From Phosphoribacter sp035448065 (lineage in GTDB: Bacteria; Actinomycetota; Actinomycetes; Actinomycetales; Dermatophilaceae), in the NCBI GenBank assembly GCA_035448065.1, contig DAOTIG010000073.1, positions 1 through 16,593 of the forward strand: DNA of 16,593 nucleotides. The letters run 5' to 3'. The translations under genes were made by a program, and so were the position numbers. Numbering within the stretch: the stretch's first letter is position 1; each line of letters begins with the position of its first letter. Shown one piece after another: positions 8,046 to 16,593 of this stretch. Under the pieces are notes generated by a model. That model did not search any database, was not told the DNA's origin, and was given only the letters and a program-made list of their open reading frames with translations.

Positions 8046-9311
8046 CTAGGGACCCGTGCGCTCCGGCGACACGGGCAGCGGCTCCGGCGCGGTGCCGTCG
8101 ATGAGCGGCGTGAGGTGCCGGCGGAGCCGGGCGAAGAGCGCGGCGCCCAGGGCGGTGCCGGTGACGACCGTGACGGCCCAGACGCCGGCGTGCCCCGACC
8201 CGATGAGCAGCCCGGCCAGCGCCGGCCCGATGATCGACGCGACCGTCCAGGTCATGGCTTGGAGCGCGTTGTATCGGCCGCGCAGCTCCTCACGGGCCAG
8301 GGCGTTGACGAGCGCCGGCATGACCGGGGCCCACAGCGTCTCGCCGAGACCGAAGATGCCCAGGCCGATGACGACGGACCACACCGCAGCGGCCCCGTCG
8401 ACCCGCCCGGAGGCGGCGATGACAACCCAGGCCACCGACCAGGTCAGCGCGGCCAGCGCCAGCAGTCGCGAGCGGGACCGCCCGCCGATGTGTCGGAGCG
8501 CGATGAGCTGGCCGAAGACGATGACGGCGGTGTTCGCGCCGAAGGCCCAGCCGAGGCGGTTCTCGGGCACGCCGCCGGCCTCGGTCGCGAAGGCGGTGAA
8601 GCCGGCCTCCATCTGGGCGTAGCCGAAGGTGATGACGATGCCGGCCACCGCGACGACGCGCAGCAGGGTGCGGTCGGCGAGCACCTCGCGCCAGCCGCCG
8701 GGCGGCTCGACCTCGGCCTCGCTGTCCGCCACGGGCACCCGGCCGGTGCCGCGGGGCAGCGTGGCGACGACGACGATGTATGCCGCGTAGGTGGCGGCGT
8801 CGATGAGGTAGAGCCGCTGGAAGGATGCGACCGAGGTGGTGTCGACGACGAAGGAGGAGACCAGGCCGCCGATGCCCAGCCCGGCGTTCATGAGCATGAA
8901 CTGGATGCCGTAGACCCGCTCCCGCTCGGCCTCGGGCACCAGTCGGGTGAGCATGGCGGTCGCGGCGGGATAGAGCCCGACGGTGCCGAGACAGACGACG
9001 GTGGCGACAACGAAGGCATGGGGGACGGTCTCGATGAAGCCGATCGAGGCGACCGCGCAGGCCTCGACGACGAGGCCGACGACCATGACGACCCGTGGGC
9101 CGAAGCGGTCGATGAGGGTGCCCCCCAGCGGCGCGCCGGCGAAGGAGACGACGCCCATCCAGGCGAAGACCAGGCCGACGAGCTGGCCGGGGAAGCCGCG
9201 GGCGTGCGCGAAGTAGACGTAGAGGAAGGGCATCGTGAGCCCGCTGCCGAGCGCGGAGAAGGCGTTGCCGAGGAGCAGTCGGCGCACGAGCGGGTGACGC
9301 ACGCGGGCCAC
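8046..9311 (-). CDS. MFS transporter
   Basis: This encodes 421 residues with about twelve hydrophobic segments. The MFS motif A in the loop between helices 2 and 3 is visible as GGTLIDRFGPR (63-73). A longer cytosolic loop near the middle (RGTGRVPVADSEAEVEPPGGW) separates the two six-helix halves. Substrate cannot be read from sequence; being first in an operon with a cupin and adenosine deaminase suggests a purine-related or nucleoside-related compound, as inference only. The GTG at 9311 has almost no room for a ribosome-binding site. A second GTG at codon 4 (9302) lies 8 nt after GAGAG and may be the true start. The 5' region contains the 37-nt tandem repeats. Confidence 0.9.
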   Translation of the reverse strand: MARVRHPLVRRLLLGNAFSALGSGLTMPFLYVYFAHARGFPGQLVGLVFAWMGVVSFAGAPLGGTLIDRFGPRVVMVVGLVVEACAVASIGFIETVPHAFVVATVVCLGTVGLYPAATAMLTRLVPEAERERVYGIQFMLMNAGLGIGGLVSSFVVDTTSVASFQRLYLIDAATYAAYIVVVATLPRGTGRVPVADSEAEVEPPGGWREVLADRTLLRVVAVAGIVITFGYAQMEAGFTAFATEAGGVPENRLGWAFGANTAVIVFGQLIALRHIGGRSRSRLLALAALTWSVAWVVIAASGRVDGAAAVWSVVIGLGIFGLGETLWAPVMPALVNALAREELRGRYNALQAMTWTVASIIGPALAGLLIGSGHAGVWAVTVVTGTALGAALFARLRRHLTPLIDGTAPEPLPVSPERTGP

Positions 9312-9378
9312 TCTCGCAGCCGCTGGCTCGCCTGTGCAAAGCGATTGCGAACGCCGATGGGGGCGGCGGCGCGGCGAC

Positions 9379-9387
9379 GCGGCATAC
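9379..9387 (+). repeat. GCGGCATAC element upstream of the MFS gene
   Basis: This intergenic copy of the nonamer lies about 70 bp upstream of the MFS start and points away from it. It is the only intergenic copy seen that does not read toward a nearby start codon. Confidence 0.5.
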
Positions 9388-9428
9388 CCCTGCGCGCGAG
9401 TATCGGATGAGTCGGGCTACGCCGATTC

Positions 9429-9576
9429 CTGACGCAACTACGGTTGCCCCGGGATCGCGCTCATCGTGAAGCAACCGTGGATGCACCAGGGATCGGGCGG
9501 ACGTGAAGCAACCGTGGATGCACCACGAATCAGGCCGATGTCAAGCAACCGTTGGTTGCATCAGGAAATGCCGTTG
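9429..9576. repeat. 37-nt-period tandem repeat with internal dyad
   Basis: Units begin at 9429, 9466, 9503 and 9540. The second and third share their first 23 bases exactly (beginning GTGAAGCAACCGTGGATG). The first and fourth are diverged but stay in register. Each holds a dyad of the form GCAAC-n-GTTGC. It is exact in the fourth (GCAACC GTT GGTTGC, 9545-9559) and partial in the others. No non-repeat spacers separate the units. They lie 118-265 bp upstream of the MFS start and could be a multi-site operator or a decayed minisatellite. Confidence 0.85.
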
Positions 9577-9610
9577 GCTGGAGCATCCAATACTTCCGAC
9601 ACCACCACTG

Positions 9611-9643
9611 CCCTCCCCAGCCCGCCCCGGCCCCTGCCGCCCC
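9611..9643 (-). promoter_or_regulatory. Potential G-quadruplex after deoA
   Basis: Six C tracts of 3-4 bases on the plus strand give six G tracts on the deoA sense strand, with loops of 1 to 5 nt. The block starts about 16 nt after the deoA stop. It could form a quadruplex in the 3' untranslated RNA or in DNA, and might end transcription or protect the 3' end. No classic terminator hairpin with a U run is visible. Confidence 0.55.
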
Positions 9644-9658
9644 TCACGGCTCCCGCGG

Positions 9659-10993
9659 TCAGGAGATCCGGTCGATGACGAGGGGTAGCAGCTGCGGCGC
9701 GCTCCCGGCGGGCTCGATGCTCCACGCCCCGTCGAGCGCGTCGAGGGCTCGCTCGAAGCGCTCGGGCGTGTCTGTGTGCAGGGTGAGCAGGGGCTCGCCG
9801 GCCCGCACCTCGTCGCCCGGCTTGGCGTGCATGACGACACCCGCGCCGGCCTGCACCGGATCCTCCTTGCGCGCCCGGCCGGCGCCGAGCCGCCACGCCG
9901 CGACGCCGACCTGCAGCGCGTCCAGCCGGGTGAGGACGCCGTCCTTCGCCGCCGACACGGTATGCCGCTCGCGCGCCTGCGGCAGCGGCGCATCCGGGTC
10001 GCCGCCCTGGGCGGCGATCATCCGCCGCCACACGTCCATGGCCCGGCCGTCGGCCAGCGCATCGGCAGGATCGACGTCCCCGCGCCCAACCGCAGCGAGC
10101 ATCTCCCGAGCCAGCAGCACGGTGAGCTCGACGACGTCGGCCGGGCCGCCACCGGCGAGCACCTCGACCGACTCGGCGACCTCCAGGGCGTTCCCGGCCG
10201 TCCGACCGAGCGGAGTGTCCATCGCGGTGAGCAGCGCGACCGTCCGCACGCCGGCCTCCGTGCCGAGCCCCACCATCGTGCGGGCCAGCTCGCCGGCGCG
10301 CTCGACGTCCTTCATGAAGGCCCCGGAGCCGACCTTGACGTCCAGGACCAGCGCCCCCGTACCCTCGGCGATCTTCTTGCTCATGATCGAGCTGGCGATG
10401 AGCGGGATCGCCTCGACCGTGCCGGTGACGTCCCGCAGGGCATAGAGCCGCTTGTCTGCCGGCGCCAGACCCGACCCGGCCGCGCAGATCACCGCGCCCA
10501 CGTCCTCGAGCTGCGCGAGCATCTCCGCGTTGGACAGCCCCGCCCGCCACCCAGGGATCGACTCGAGCTTGTCCAGCGTGCCGCCGGTGTGGCCGAGCCC
10601 GCGCCCGGACAGCTGGGGCACCGCCACACCGCACGCTGCGACGAGCGGCGCGAGCGGCAGGGTGATCTTGTCGCCGACCCCGCCGGTCGAGTGCTTGTCG
10701 GCGGTCGGTCGGGACAGCCCGGAGAAGTCGAGCCGCTCCCCCGAGGCGATCATCGCCGCGGTCCACCGGGCGATCTCTCGGGGCGTCATCCCGTTGAGCA
10801 GGATCGCCATCGCCAGCGCCGACATCTGCTCGTCGGCCACGACTCCCCGGGTGTAGGCGTCGATGACCCAGTCGATCCGGGCGCCGTCGAGCTCACCCCG
10901 GTCCCGCTTGGTGACGATGACCTCGACCGCGTCGAAGGGCTCGGTGGCGGGACGCTCGGTGCTGGCGCCGGTCGGAATGATCGAACTGCTCAT
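9659..10993 (-). CDS. deoA: Thymidine phosphorylase
   Basis: This encodes 444 residues. It catalyses phosphorolysis of thymidine and deoxyuridine to the free base and 2-deoxyribose-1-phosphate in pyrimidine salvage. The phosphate-binding segment KHSTGGVGDK is at 100-109, and the family signature SGRGLGHTGGTLDKLE is at 129-144. The characteristic SSIMSKKIAEG and VKVGSGAFMK segments follow, with the C-terminal alpha/beta domain containing HAKPGDEVRAGEPLLTLHTD. The ATG at 10993 is chosen over the upstream frame because the family starts at FDAVEVIVTKRDRGEL (20-35) and GGGCGG precedes it. The gene belongs with the cdd and ABC importer genes but is separated from them by a divergent EamA gene, so it probably has its own promoter in the 60-bp gap. 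Confidence 0.97.
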   Translation of the reverse strand: MSSSIIPTGASTERPATEPFDAVEVIVTKRDRGELDGARIDWVIDAYTRGVVADEQMSALAMAILLNGMTPREIARWTAAMIASGERLDFSGLSRPTADKHSTGGVGDKITLPLAPLVAACGVAVPQLSGRGLGHTGGTLDKLESIPGWRAGLSNAEMLAQLEDVGAVICAAGSGLAPADKRLYALRDVTGTVEAIPLIASSIMSKKIAEGTGALVLDVKVGSGAFMKDVERAGELARTMVGLGTEAGVRTVALLTAMDTPLGRTAGNALEVAESVEVLAGGGPADVVELTVLLAREMLAAVGRGDVDPADALADGRAMDVWRRMIAAQGGDPDAPLPQARERHTVSAAKDGVLTRLDALQVGVAAWRLGAGRARKEDPVQAGAGVVMHAKPGDEVRAGEPLLTLHTDTPERFERALDALDGAWSIEPAGSAPQLLPLVIDRIS

Positions 10994-11018
10994 CCGCCCA
11001 TGATGGCGCACCGGGCTG

Positions 11019-11036
11019 CGGGATACTGCGATCCCG
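11019..11036. promoter_or_regulatory. 18-bp dyad in the deoA/EamA divergent gap
   Basis: CGGGAT (11019-11024) and ATCCCG (11031-11036) are perfect reverse complements around ACTGCG. The dyad lies in the 60-bp gap, 26 bp from the deoA start and 18 bp from the EamA start. A -10-like GATACT overlaps its left half on the plus strand. It is a good candidate operator for one or both genes. Confidence 0.5.
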
Positions 11037-11053
11037 ACCTGCGAGGAGACCCG

Positions 11054-12004
11054 ATGTCCGCCAGCCCAGCCCGCACCCCCGACCGCACCTGGCTGGTCGC
11101 GCTCGCCGCGTCGCTCTGGGGACTGTCGGCGCTGTGGCGCGGGCCGCTGGCCAAGGAGCTGCCCGCCCTCGCCATCGTCTTCTGGGAGCACTCGCTGCTC
11201 ACCGTGCTGGTCAGCCCGTGGCTCGTGCCGGCGGTGCGTCGCCTCCGTGCGGCGACCCGGCGCACCCAGCTGTCGGTGCTCGTCATCGGCGCCGGCTCGT
11301 CGGCGCTCGCGACGACGCTGTTCACCGCCGCCTTCCGGCTCGGCGACCCGATCACCCCGCAGGTGCTGCAGAAGCTGCAGCCGCTCATCGCGGCCACGCT
11401 CGCCGCCGTGCTCCTCGGCGAGCGACTGCGCCCGTCGTATGCCGCGTTCCTGCTCCCCGCGCTCGCCGGCGCCTGGCTGCTCGCCTTCGCCAATCCGCTC
11501 GGCGTGAGCGTGGCCAGCCTCCAGGCGGCCCTGCTCGCGGTCGGCGCCGCCGCGCTGTGGGCGGCCGGCACGGTGCTCGGCCGCGGGGCCAGCGCCGAGC
11601 TGTCCTTCCGCGACCTCACCGCCCTGCGCTTCGGAGTGGGTCTGGCCGCGCTCGCGGTCATCGCCACCGTCACCGGCACCTCGCTCATCGTGCCCCTGCA
11701 GGCCGCCCCGTCGATCGTGCTGCTCGCCCTGCTGCCCGGCCTGCTCGCGCTCACCCTCTACTACCTCGCGCTCGGGCGCACCCCGGCCTCCCGGGCCACC
11801 CTGGCCGAGCTCACCTTCCCGCTCACCGCCGCTCTCGTCGGGGTGCTCGCCTTCGGCGCCCGGCCCACGGCGACCCAGTGGCTCGGCGTCGCCATCGTCA
11901 CCGCGACCGTCGTCGCCCTAGCCCTGCACGAGCAGCGCGCCCGCACCCCTGCCGTCGTCGTGCCCGAGCCGGTGCCCAGCGGGGCGGCGCAGCACCGGGC
12001 CTGA
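11054..12004 (+). CDS. EamA/DMT-family transporter
   Basis: This encodes 316 residues from the ATG at 11054, with GGAG 5 nt upstream. The frame is open for more than a kilobase upstream, but that part is antisense to deoA and has no membrane segments. About ten transmembrane helices form two EamA halves. The first begins WLVALAASLWGLSALWRGPL and ends near FLLPALAGAWLLAF. The second begins ALLAVGAAALWAAGTVLGR and ends WLGVAIVTATVVALAL. Typical paired landmarks are PLIAATLAAVLLGERL in the first half and FPLTAALVGVLAFG in the second. These carriers export or import small metabolites and substrate is not predictable. The gene lies on the opposite strand inside the nucleoside cluster and converges on cdd. 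Confidence 0.92.
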   Translation: MSASPARTPDRTWLVALAASLWGLSALWRGPLAKELPALAIVFWEHSLLTVLVSPWLVPAVRRLRAATRRTQLSVLVIGAGSSALATTLFTAAFRLGDPITPQVLQKLQPLIAATLAAVLLGERLRPSYAAFLLPALAGAWLLAFANPLGVSVASLQAALLAVGAAALWAAGTVLGRGASAELSFRDLTALRFGVGLAALAVIATVTGTSLIVPLQAAPSIVLLALLPGLLALTLYYLALGRTPASRATLAELTFPLTAALVGVLAFGARPTATQWLGVAIVTATVVALALHEQRARTPAVVVPEPVPSGAAQHRA

Positions 12005-12007
12005 CGA

Positions 12008-12021
12008 CGCCGGACCCGGCG
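12008..12021. terminator. Short hairpin between convergent EamA and cdd genes
   Basis: CGCCGG (12008-12013) pairs with CCGGCG (12016-12021) across an AC centre, inside the 19-bp gap between the two convergent stops. It is symmetric and could act on both transcripts. It has no T run on either side, so it is only a weak intrinsic-terminator candidate. Confidence 0.35.
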
Positions 12022-12023
12022 GC

Positions 12024-12476
12024 TCAGCGGGGCTCGGCCAGCCGGGTCAGGTCGTCCGGACCGAAGGCCTGCGGCAGCACCTCGCGCAGCGGCAGCACGC
12101 CCTGCGGGGTCTCGAGCAGGCAGTCGGGTCCGCCGTGCTCCCACAGCAGCTGGCGGCAGCGTCCGCACGGCATGAGCGGGCCGCCGTCGCGCCCCACGCA
12201 GACGACTGCGCGCAGCCGACCGCCGCCGGTGGCGACGAGGTCGCTCACCAGACCGCACTCGGCGCACAGCGCCACGCCGTATGCCGCGTTCTCGACGTTG
12301 CAGCCCGCGACGATCCGCCCGTCGTCGACGAGGCCGGCCGCCCCGACCGGGAAGCGCGAGTAGGGACAGTAGGCCCGCTCGAGCATCGCCCGCGCCGCCC
12401 GTCGCAGCGTCTCCCACTCGACCCGGTATGCCGCGGGCTCCCCGCCCGCAGCATGCTCGCCACCGGCGGTGGTCAC
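12024..12476 (-). CDS. cdd: Cytidine deaminase
   Basis: This encodes 150 residues. It deaminates cytidine and deoxycytidine to uridine and deoxyuridine, supplying the phosphorylase step. It has the compact homotetrameric layout: AYCPYSRFPVGAAG (35-48), substrate-binding NVENAAYG (60-67), the catalytic Cys71-Ala-Glu73, and the second zinc motif PCGRC with Cys104 and Cys107. The GTG at 12476 is the only start that clears the upstream permease gene and keeps the whole domain. It is preceded by GAGG and lies 16 bp after the permease stop. The N terminus is about 15 residues longer than usual and Ala/Gly-rich. The gene is probably the last in the ABC importer operon. Confidence 0.95.
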   Translation of the reverse strand: MTTAGGEHAAGGEPAAYRVEWETLRRAARAMLERAYCPYSRFPVGAAGLVDDGRIVAGCNVENAAYGVALCAECGLVSDLVATGGGRLRAVVCVGRDGGPLMPCGRCRQLLWEHGGPDCLLETPQGVLPLREVLPQAFGPDDLTRLAEPR

Positions 12477-12492
12477 CGGCCCCGACCTCGGG

Positions 12493-13767
12493 TCACTTGG
12501 CCTCGCCCTTGCGATAGACCTGTCCGTCGGCGGCGGGCATCCGCAGCTTCTGGCTGGCGAAGGCGAGCACGAGCAGGGTCGCGACGTAGGGCAGCATCCG
12601 GGTGAACTCGTCCGGCACCCGGTCGATGAGCGAGAACCACACGAGGACGAGCACCCCGAGGGCGACCTGCAGCGCCCCGATGACCGGCTTGCCCTGCCGC
12701 TTGCGCCACAGCGACCAGACCGCCCAGGCCACCAGGCCGAGGCCGATCGGCAGCAGATAGGCACGCACGACGTCGCCGCCACCGCGCAGCTGGATCGCGT
12801 CGGTGTAGCCGAACAGGGCCGCGCCGCCGGCCAGTCCGCCGGGACGCCAGTTGCCGAAGAGCATGGCCGCCAGACCGATGTAGCCTCGCCCGCCGGTCTG
12901 CCCCTCGCGGTAGAGGTTGGACGCGACGAGGACGAGGAAGCCGCCGGCGAGGCCGGCCAGACCCCCGGAGATGAGCACGGCGATGAGCTTGTGCCGGTAG
13001 ACGTCGACACCCAGGGTCTCGGCCGCCTGCGGCTTCTCACCACAGGCGCGCACGCGCAGGCCGAAGGGGGTGCGCCACAGCACCCACCAGGTGAGCACGA
13101 AGAGCCCGATGCCGATGACGGTGAGGATGTTGAGGTTGGTGGTCAGCGCGCGCAGGATCGCGGCGAGGTCGGCGGCCAGCCAGATCCGCGACTCCTCGAT
13201 CGACTTCAGCGCGTCGCCCACCCCGGGGATGCTGATGAACGGCAGCTGCGCCAGCGGCGGCGACTGGGTCGGCCCACCGCTGGGCAGACCGGAGAAGGTG
13301 CGCACCGCGAGATAGGAGGCCGCACCGGCACCGAGCAGGTTGACCGCGACACCGGAGACGATGTGGTCGACGCCGAAGACGACCGTGGCGAGCGCATGCA
13401 CGGCGCCGCCGACGATGCCCATGCCGATGGCGCCGAGGATGCCGGCCCACGGCCCGTAGTAGCAGCCGAAGAAAGCGGCGCCCCAGGTGCCGAGGATCAT
13501 CATGCCCTCGAGGCCGATGTTGACGACGCCGGCCCGCTCGGACCACAGACCGCCGAGACCGGCCAGGCCGATCGGCATGGCGAGCGCGGTGGCCGCCATG
13601 AGCGCACCGGAGGAGTCGATGTCGTGGGCTCCGGTGAGCACCCGGATCGTCGAGACGACGACGAGCGCGGCGCCGACCACGGCATACCAGAACCACGTCG
13701 GTCGACGGCGGGCTGCGCCGTCGGCCTCGGTCTCGACGGTCGAGCCGACCTGCAGTCCGCTGCTCAT
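12493..13767 (-). CDS. Nucleoside-type ABC importer permease (second)
   Basis: This encodes 424 residues with about ten hydrophobic segments after a polar N-terminal tail of some 23 residues. The segment VVNIGLEGMMILG (81-93) is characteristic of the BPD_transp_2 permeases that pair with BMP-family binding proteins. Later landmarks are RACGEKPQAAETLGVDVYRHKL, the cytoplasmic coupling loop, and GRGYIGLAAMLFGNWRPGG. Characterised relatives import purine and pyrimidine nucleosides. The ATG at 13767 overlaps the stop of the upstream permease as ATGA. The frame is open far upstream, but that region is the other permease read in a different frame. The C-terminal part has two extra hydrophobic stretches after a basic linker (WRKRQGK). 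Confidence 0.94.
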   Translation of the reverse strand: MSSGLQVGSTVETEADGAARRRPTWFWYAVVGAALVVVSTIRVLTGAHDIDSSGALMAATALAMPIGLAGLGGLWSERAGVVNIGLEGMMILGTWGAAFFGCYYGPWAGILGAIGMGIVGGAVHALATVVFGVDHIVSGVAVNLLGAGAASYLAVRTFSGLPSGGPTQSPPLAQLPFISIPGVGDALKSIEESRIWLAADLAAILRALTTNLNILTVIGIGLFVLTWWVLWRTPFGLRVRACGEKPQAAETLGVDVYRHKLIAVLISGGLAGLAGGFLVLVASNLYREGQTGGRGYIGLAAMLFGNWRPGGLAGGAALFGYTDAIQLRGGGDVVRAYLLPIGLGLVAWAVWSLWRKRQGKPVIGALQVALGVLVLVWFSLIDRVPDEFTRMLPYVATLLVLAFASQKLRMPAADGQVYRKGEAK

Positions 13768-14893
13768 GCGGTCACCCCCTCGGGCTGACGCTCGCGCGCT
13801 CGCTGCGCGGCCAGCTGGGCGGCGACCCGGCGCTGCTCCATCGCGATGCCGCCGCGGCGGACCAGCTCGTAGGCGACGACCACGGACAGCACCATGACTC
13901 CTTGGATGACGTCGACGAGCTTCTCCGAGACGCCGGCGTTGATCGGCAGGCCGACCGCCTGTTGGCCGAGGTAGCCCCAGAGCAGCGCGGCGGCGGCCAT
14001 GCCCATCGGGTGGTTGCGCCCGAGCAGCGCGATGGCGATGCCGGCGAAGCCGAGCCCGGGCTGGAAGGTGTCGCCGTAGGCGTAGTCCTGACCGAAGAGC
14101 AGCGGCATCCCGACCAGGCCGGCGGCAGCTCCGGAGAGCAGCATGGCGACGAGGACCATCCGCTTGACCTTGACGCCGCTGGCCAGGGCCGCGGTCTCGG
14201 AGGCGCCGGTGGCCCGCAGGTCGAAGCCGAAGCGGGTCTTGCCGAGGAGGAACCAGTTGGCGACGCCGACGAGGATCGCGAGGACGATCAGGCCGTAGAC
14301 CTTCTCCGGCGTCGCGATGATGCCGTCCAGGCTGATGCCGGGCACCCACGCGCTCTCGGCGATCGGCTGGGTGGTGCGGACGTTGCTGCCGGTGGCCTGG
14401 TGGGCGACCTTGGCCAACAGGAAGGCGACGAGGTTTGTTGCGATCGCGTTGAGCATGATCGTCGAGATGACCTCGGAGACCCCGCGCCCGACCTTGAGCA
14501 GGCCGGCGATGCCCGACCACAGCGCCCCGCTGAGCATCGCGACGACGAGCGCGATGACGACGACGAGCGGGCCCGGAAGGCCGTTGTTCGAGCCCCAGCC
14601 GGCGACCAGCGCCGCGCAGAAGGCGGCCACCCGGTACTGCCCGTCGACGCCGATGTTGAAGAGGTTCATCTTGAAGCCGATCGCGGCGGCGACGGCCGAG
14701 AGGTAGAAGACGACCGCGGCGTTGATCATCGCGATGACCTGTCGCGGCTTGGGCGCCTGGAAGAACTGTCGCCACACCGCTCCGACGTCGTCCTTGGCGA
14801 GCAGCAGGATGAGCGAGGTGATCGTCAGGGCCACGACGAGCGCCAGGATGGGCGCCGCTGCGCCCATCCCGAGCCGTCGCAGATCGATGCGCC

Positions 14894-14897
<4 letters not shown>
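13764..14897 (-). CDS. Nucleoside-type ABC importer permease (first)
   Basis: This encodes 377 residues of the BPD_transp_2 family. FNIGVDGQ at 80-87 is the counterpart of NIGLEG in the partner permease. The C-terminal half has the coupling loop DLRATGASETAALASGVKVKR and the conserved GLGFAGIAIALLGRNHPMGM. The two permeases should form the heterodimeric membrane channel of a nucleoside importer energised by the upstream ATPase. Its start overlaps the ATPase stop as ATGA and its stop overlaps the next start the same way, so all three proteins are translationally coupled. A basic Gln/Arg-rich C-terminal tail of about 30 residues (MEQRRVAAQLAAQRARERQ) is probably cytosolic. Confidence 0.94.
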
Positions 14898-16495
<1,598 letters not shown>

Positions 16496-16503
16496 AACCT
16501 ACT

Positions 16504-16520
16504 CGCGCGTATGCCGCGCG
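16504..16520. promoter_or_regulatory. Dyad containing a GGCATAC element before the ABC ATPase
   Basis: CGCGCG (16504-16509) and CGCGCG (16515-16520) flank TATGC, making a 17-bp near-palindrome whose minus strand contains GCGGCATAC. It lies 8 bp before the GTG at 16495. No good -10 hexamer follows the element here, unlike at spoIIM and rdd. Confidence 0.4.
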
Positions 16521-16530
16521 GACAGGGATT

Positions 16531-16593
16531 CCTCCGCGGCTCGCCGCCCCACCCCTCCGCGGCTCGCCGCCCCACCCCTCCGCGGCTCGCCGC
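16531..16593. repeat. 23-nt tandem repeat of small hairpins at the window edge
   Basis: Units begin at 16531, 16554 and 16577; the third is cut by the end of the window, so the array may be longer. The visible copies are identical. Each contains GCGGC-TC-GCCGC, which can fold as a tight stem-loop. The array lies in the presumed gap between the unseen binding-protein gene and the ABC ATPase. Hairpins there may stabilise the upstream message or lower ATPase expression. It is probably non-coding. Confidence 0.8.

Larger units (their letters stand above)
9312..9658. other. 347-bp intergenic region between MFS gene and deoA
   Basis: This is the largest gap in the window. It should hold the promoter of the MFS-cupin-add operon and the 3' end of the deoA transcript. 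It contains one GCGGCATAC copy (9379-9387), four in-register 37-nt units (9429-9576) and a run of six C tracts (9611-9643). Short frames starting with GTG inside the repeats are not credible genes, because the 37-nt period changes frame at each copy. Confidence 0.85.

Noticed and set aside
7626..9410. 594-residue open frame on the plus strand opposite MFS, cupin and add
   Set aside because: It is antisense to three well-recognised genes and has biased Asp/Gly/Arg/Ala composition with no domain. It is a product of high-GC codon bias.
9429..9576. CRISPR array
   Set aside because: The units abut each other with no unique spacers, there are only four, and no cas gene is present.
9466..9688. Two short frames beginning MKQPWMH in the repeat region
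   Set aside because: They arise because each 37-nt unit starts with GTG. The period is not a multiple of three, so the copies fall in different frames and the downstream sequence shares nothing.
9776..11053. Long N-terminal extension of the EamA frame
   Set aside because: It is antisense to deoA and non-hydrophobic. A good ribosome-binding site and the first transmembrane helix place the start at 11054.
12469..13788. 439-residue plus-strand frame opposite the second permease
   Set aside because: It is low-complexity His/Asp/Gly/Arg sequence opposite a clear membrane protein; a shadow frame.

Overview
The window is very GC-rich, densely packed chromosomal DNA from an actinobacterium. The codon use, the frequent GTG starts and the gene neighbourhoods suggest a Micrococcales member, perhaps Intrasporangiaceae or Dermatophilaceae, but the family is a guess. 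I see no rRNA, tRNA, CRISPR array, insertion sequence or phage gene. Gene boundaries below were chosen from family alignments, ribosome-binding sites and stop/start overlaps. Much longer open frames exist in this GC-rich DNA and are mostly spurious.

Region 1 (1-6477) is the actinobacterial MoxR / DUF58 / SpoIIM / RDD neighbourhood. A MoxR AAA+ ATPase (5' end outside the window) and a DUF58 protein run rightward. A SpoIIM/DUF95 membrane protein runs leftward and diverges from an RDD membrane protein, which is translationally coupled to a nitrilase-superfamily amidohydrolase. Two extra genes sit in the middle: a 375-residue protein I cannot assign, and a DUF1697 protein that converges on it with overlapping stop codons. 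The 76-bp gap between spoIIM and rdd is almost entirely one imperfect 58-bp inverted repeat, with symmetric -10-like hexamers placed as for leaderless transcripts.

Region 2 (6493-16593) is a nucleoside uptake and salvage cluster, mostly on the minus strand. In transcription order it holds a double-cassette ABC ATPase, two permeases of the BMP/nucleoside importer type, cytidine deaminase (cdd), thymidine phosphorylase (deoA), and an MFS transporter / cupin / adenosine deaminase (add) operon. The expected BMP-family binding lipoprotein should lie just beyond the right edge. A plus-strand EamA/DMT transporter lies between cdd and deoA. The inferred scheme is that nucleosides enter by the ABC system, Cdd and Add deaminate cytidine and adenosine, and DeoA releases the base and (deoxy)ribose-1-phosphate from pyrimidine nucleosides.

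Non-coding signals are the most unusual content. The nonamer GCGGCATAC recurs about twenty times on both strands, in several reading frames and in intergenic DNA, often 9-13 nt before a start codon. The 347-bp gap between the MFS gene and deoA holds a 37-nt-period tandem repeat with an internal dyad, and a six-tract potential G-quadruplex just after the deoA stop. A 23-nt tandem repeat of short hairpins lies at the right edge, upstream of the ABC ATPase.
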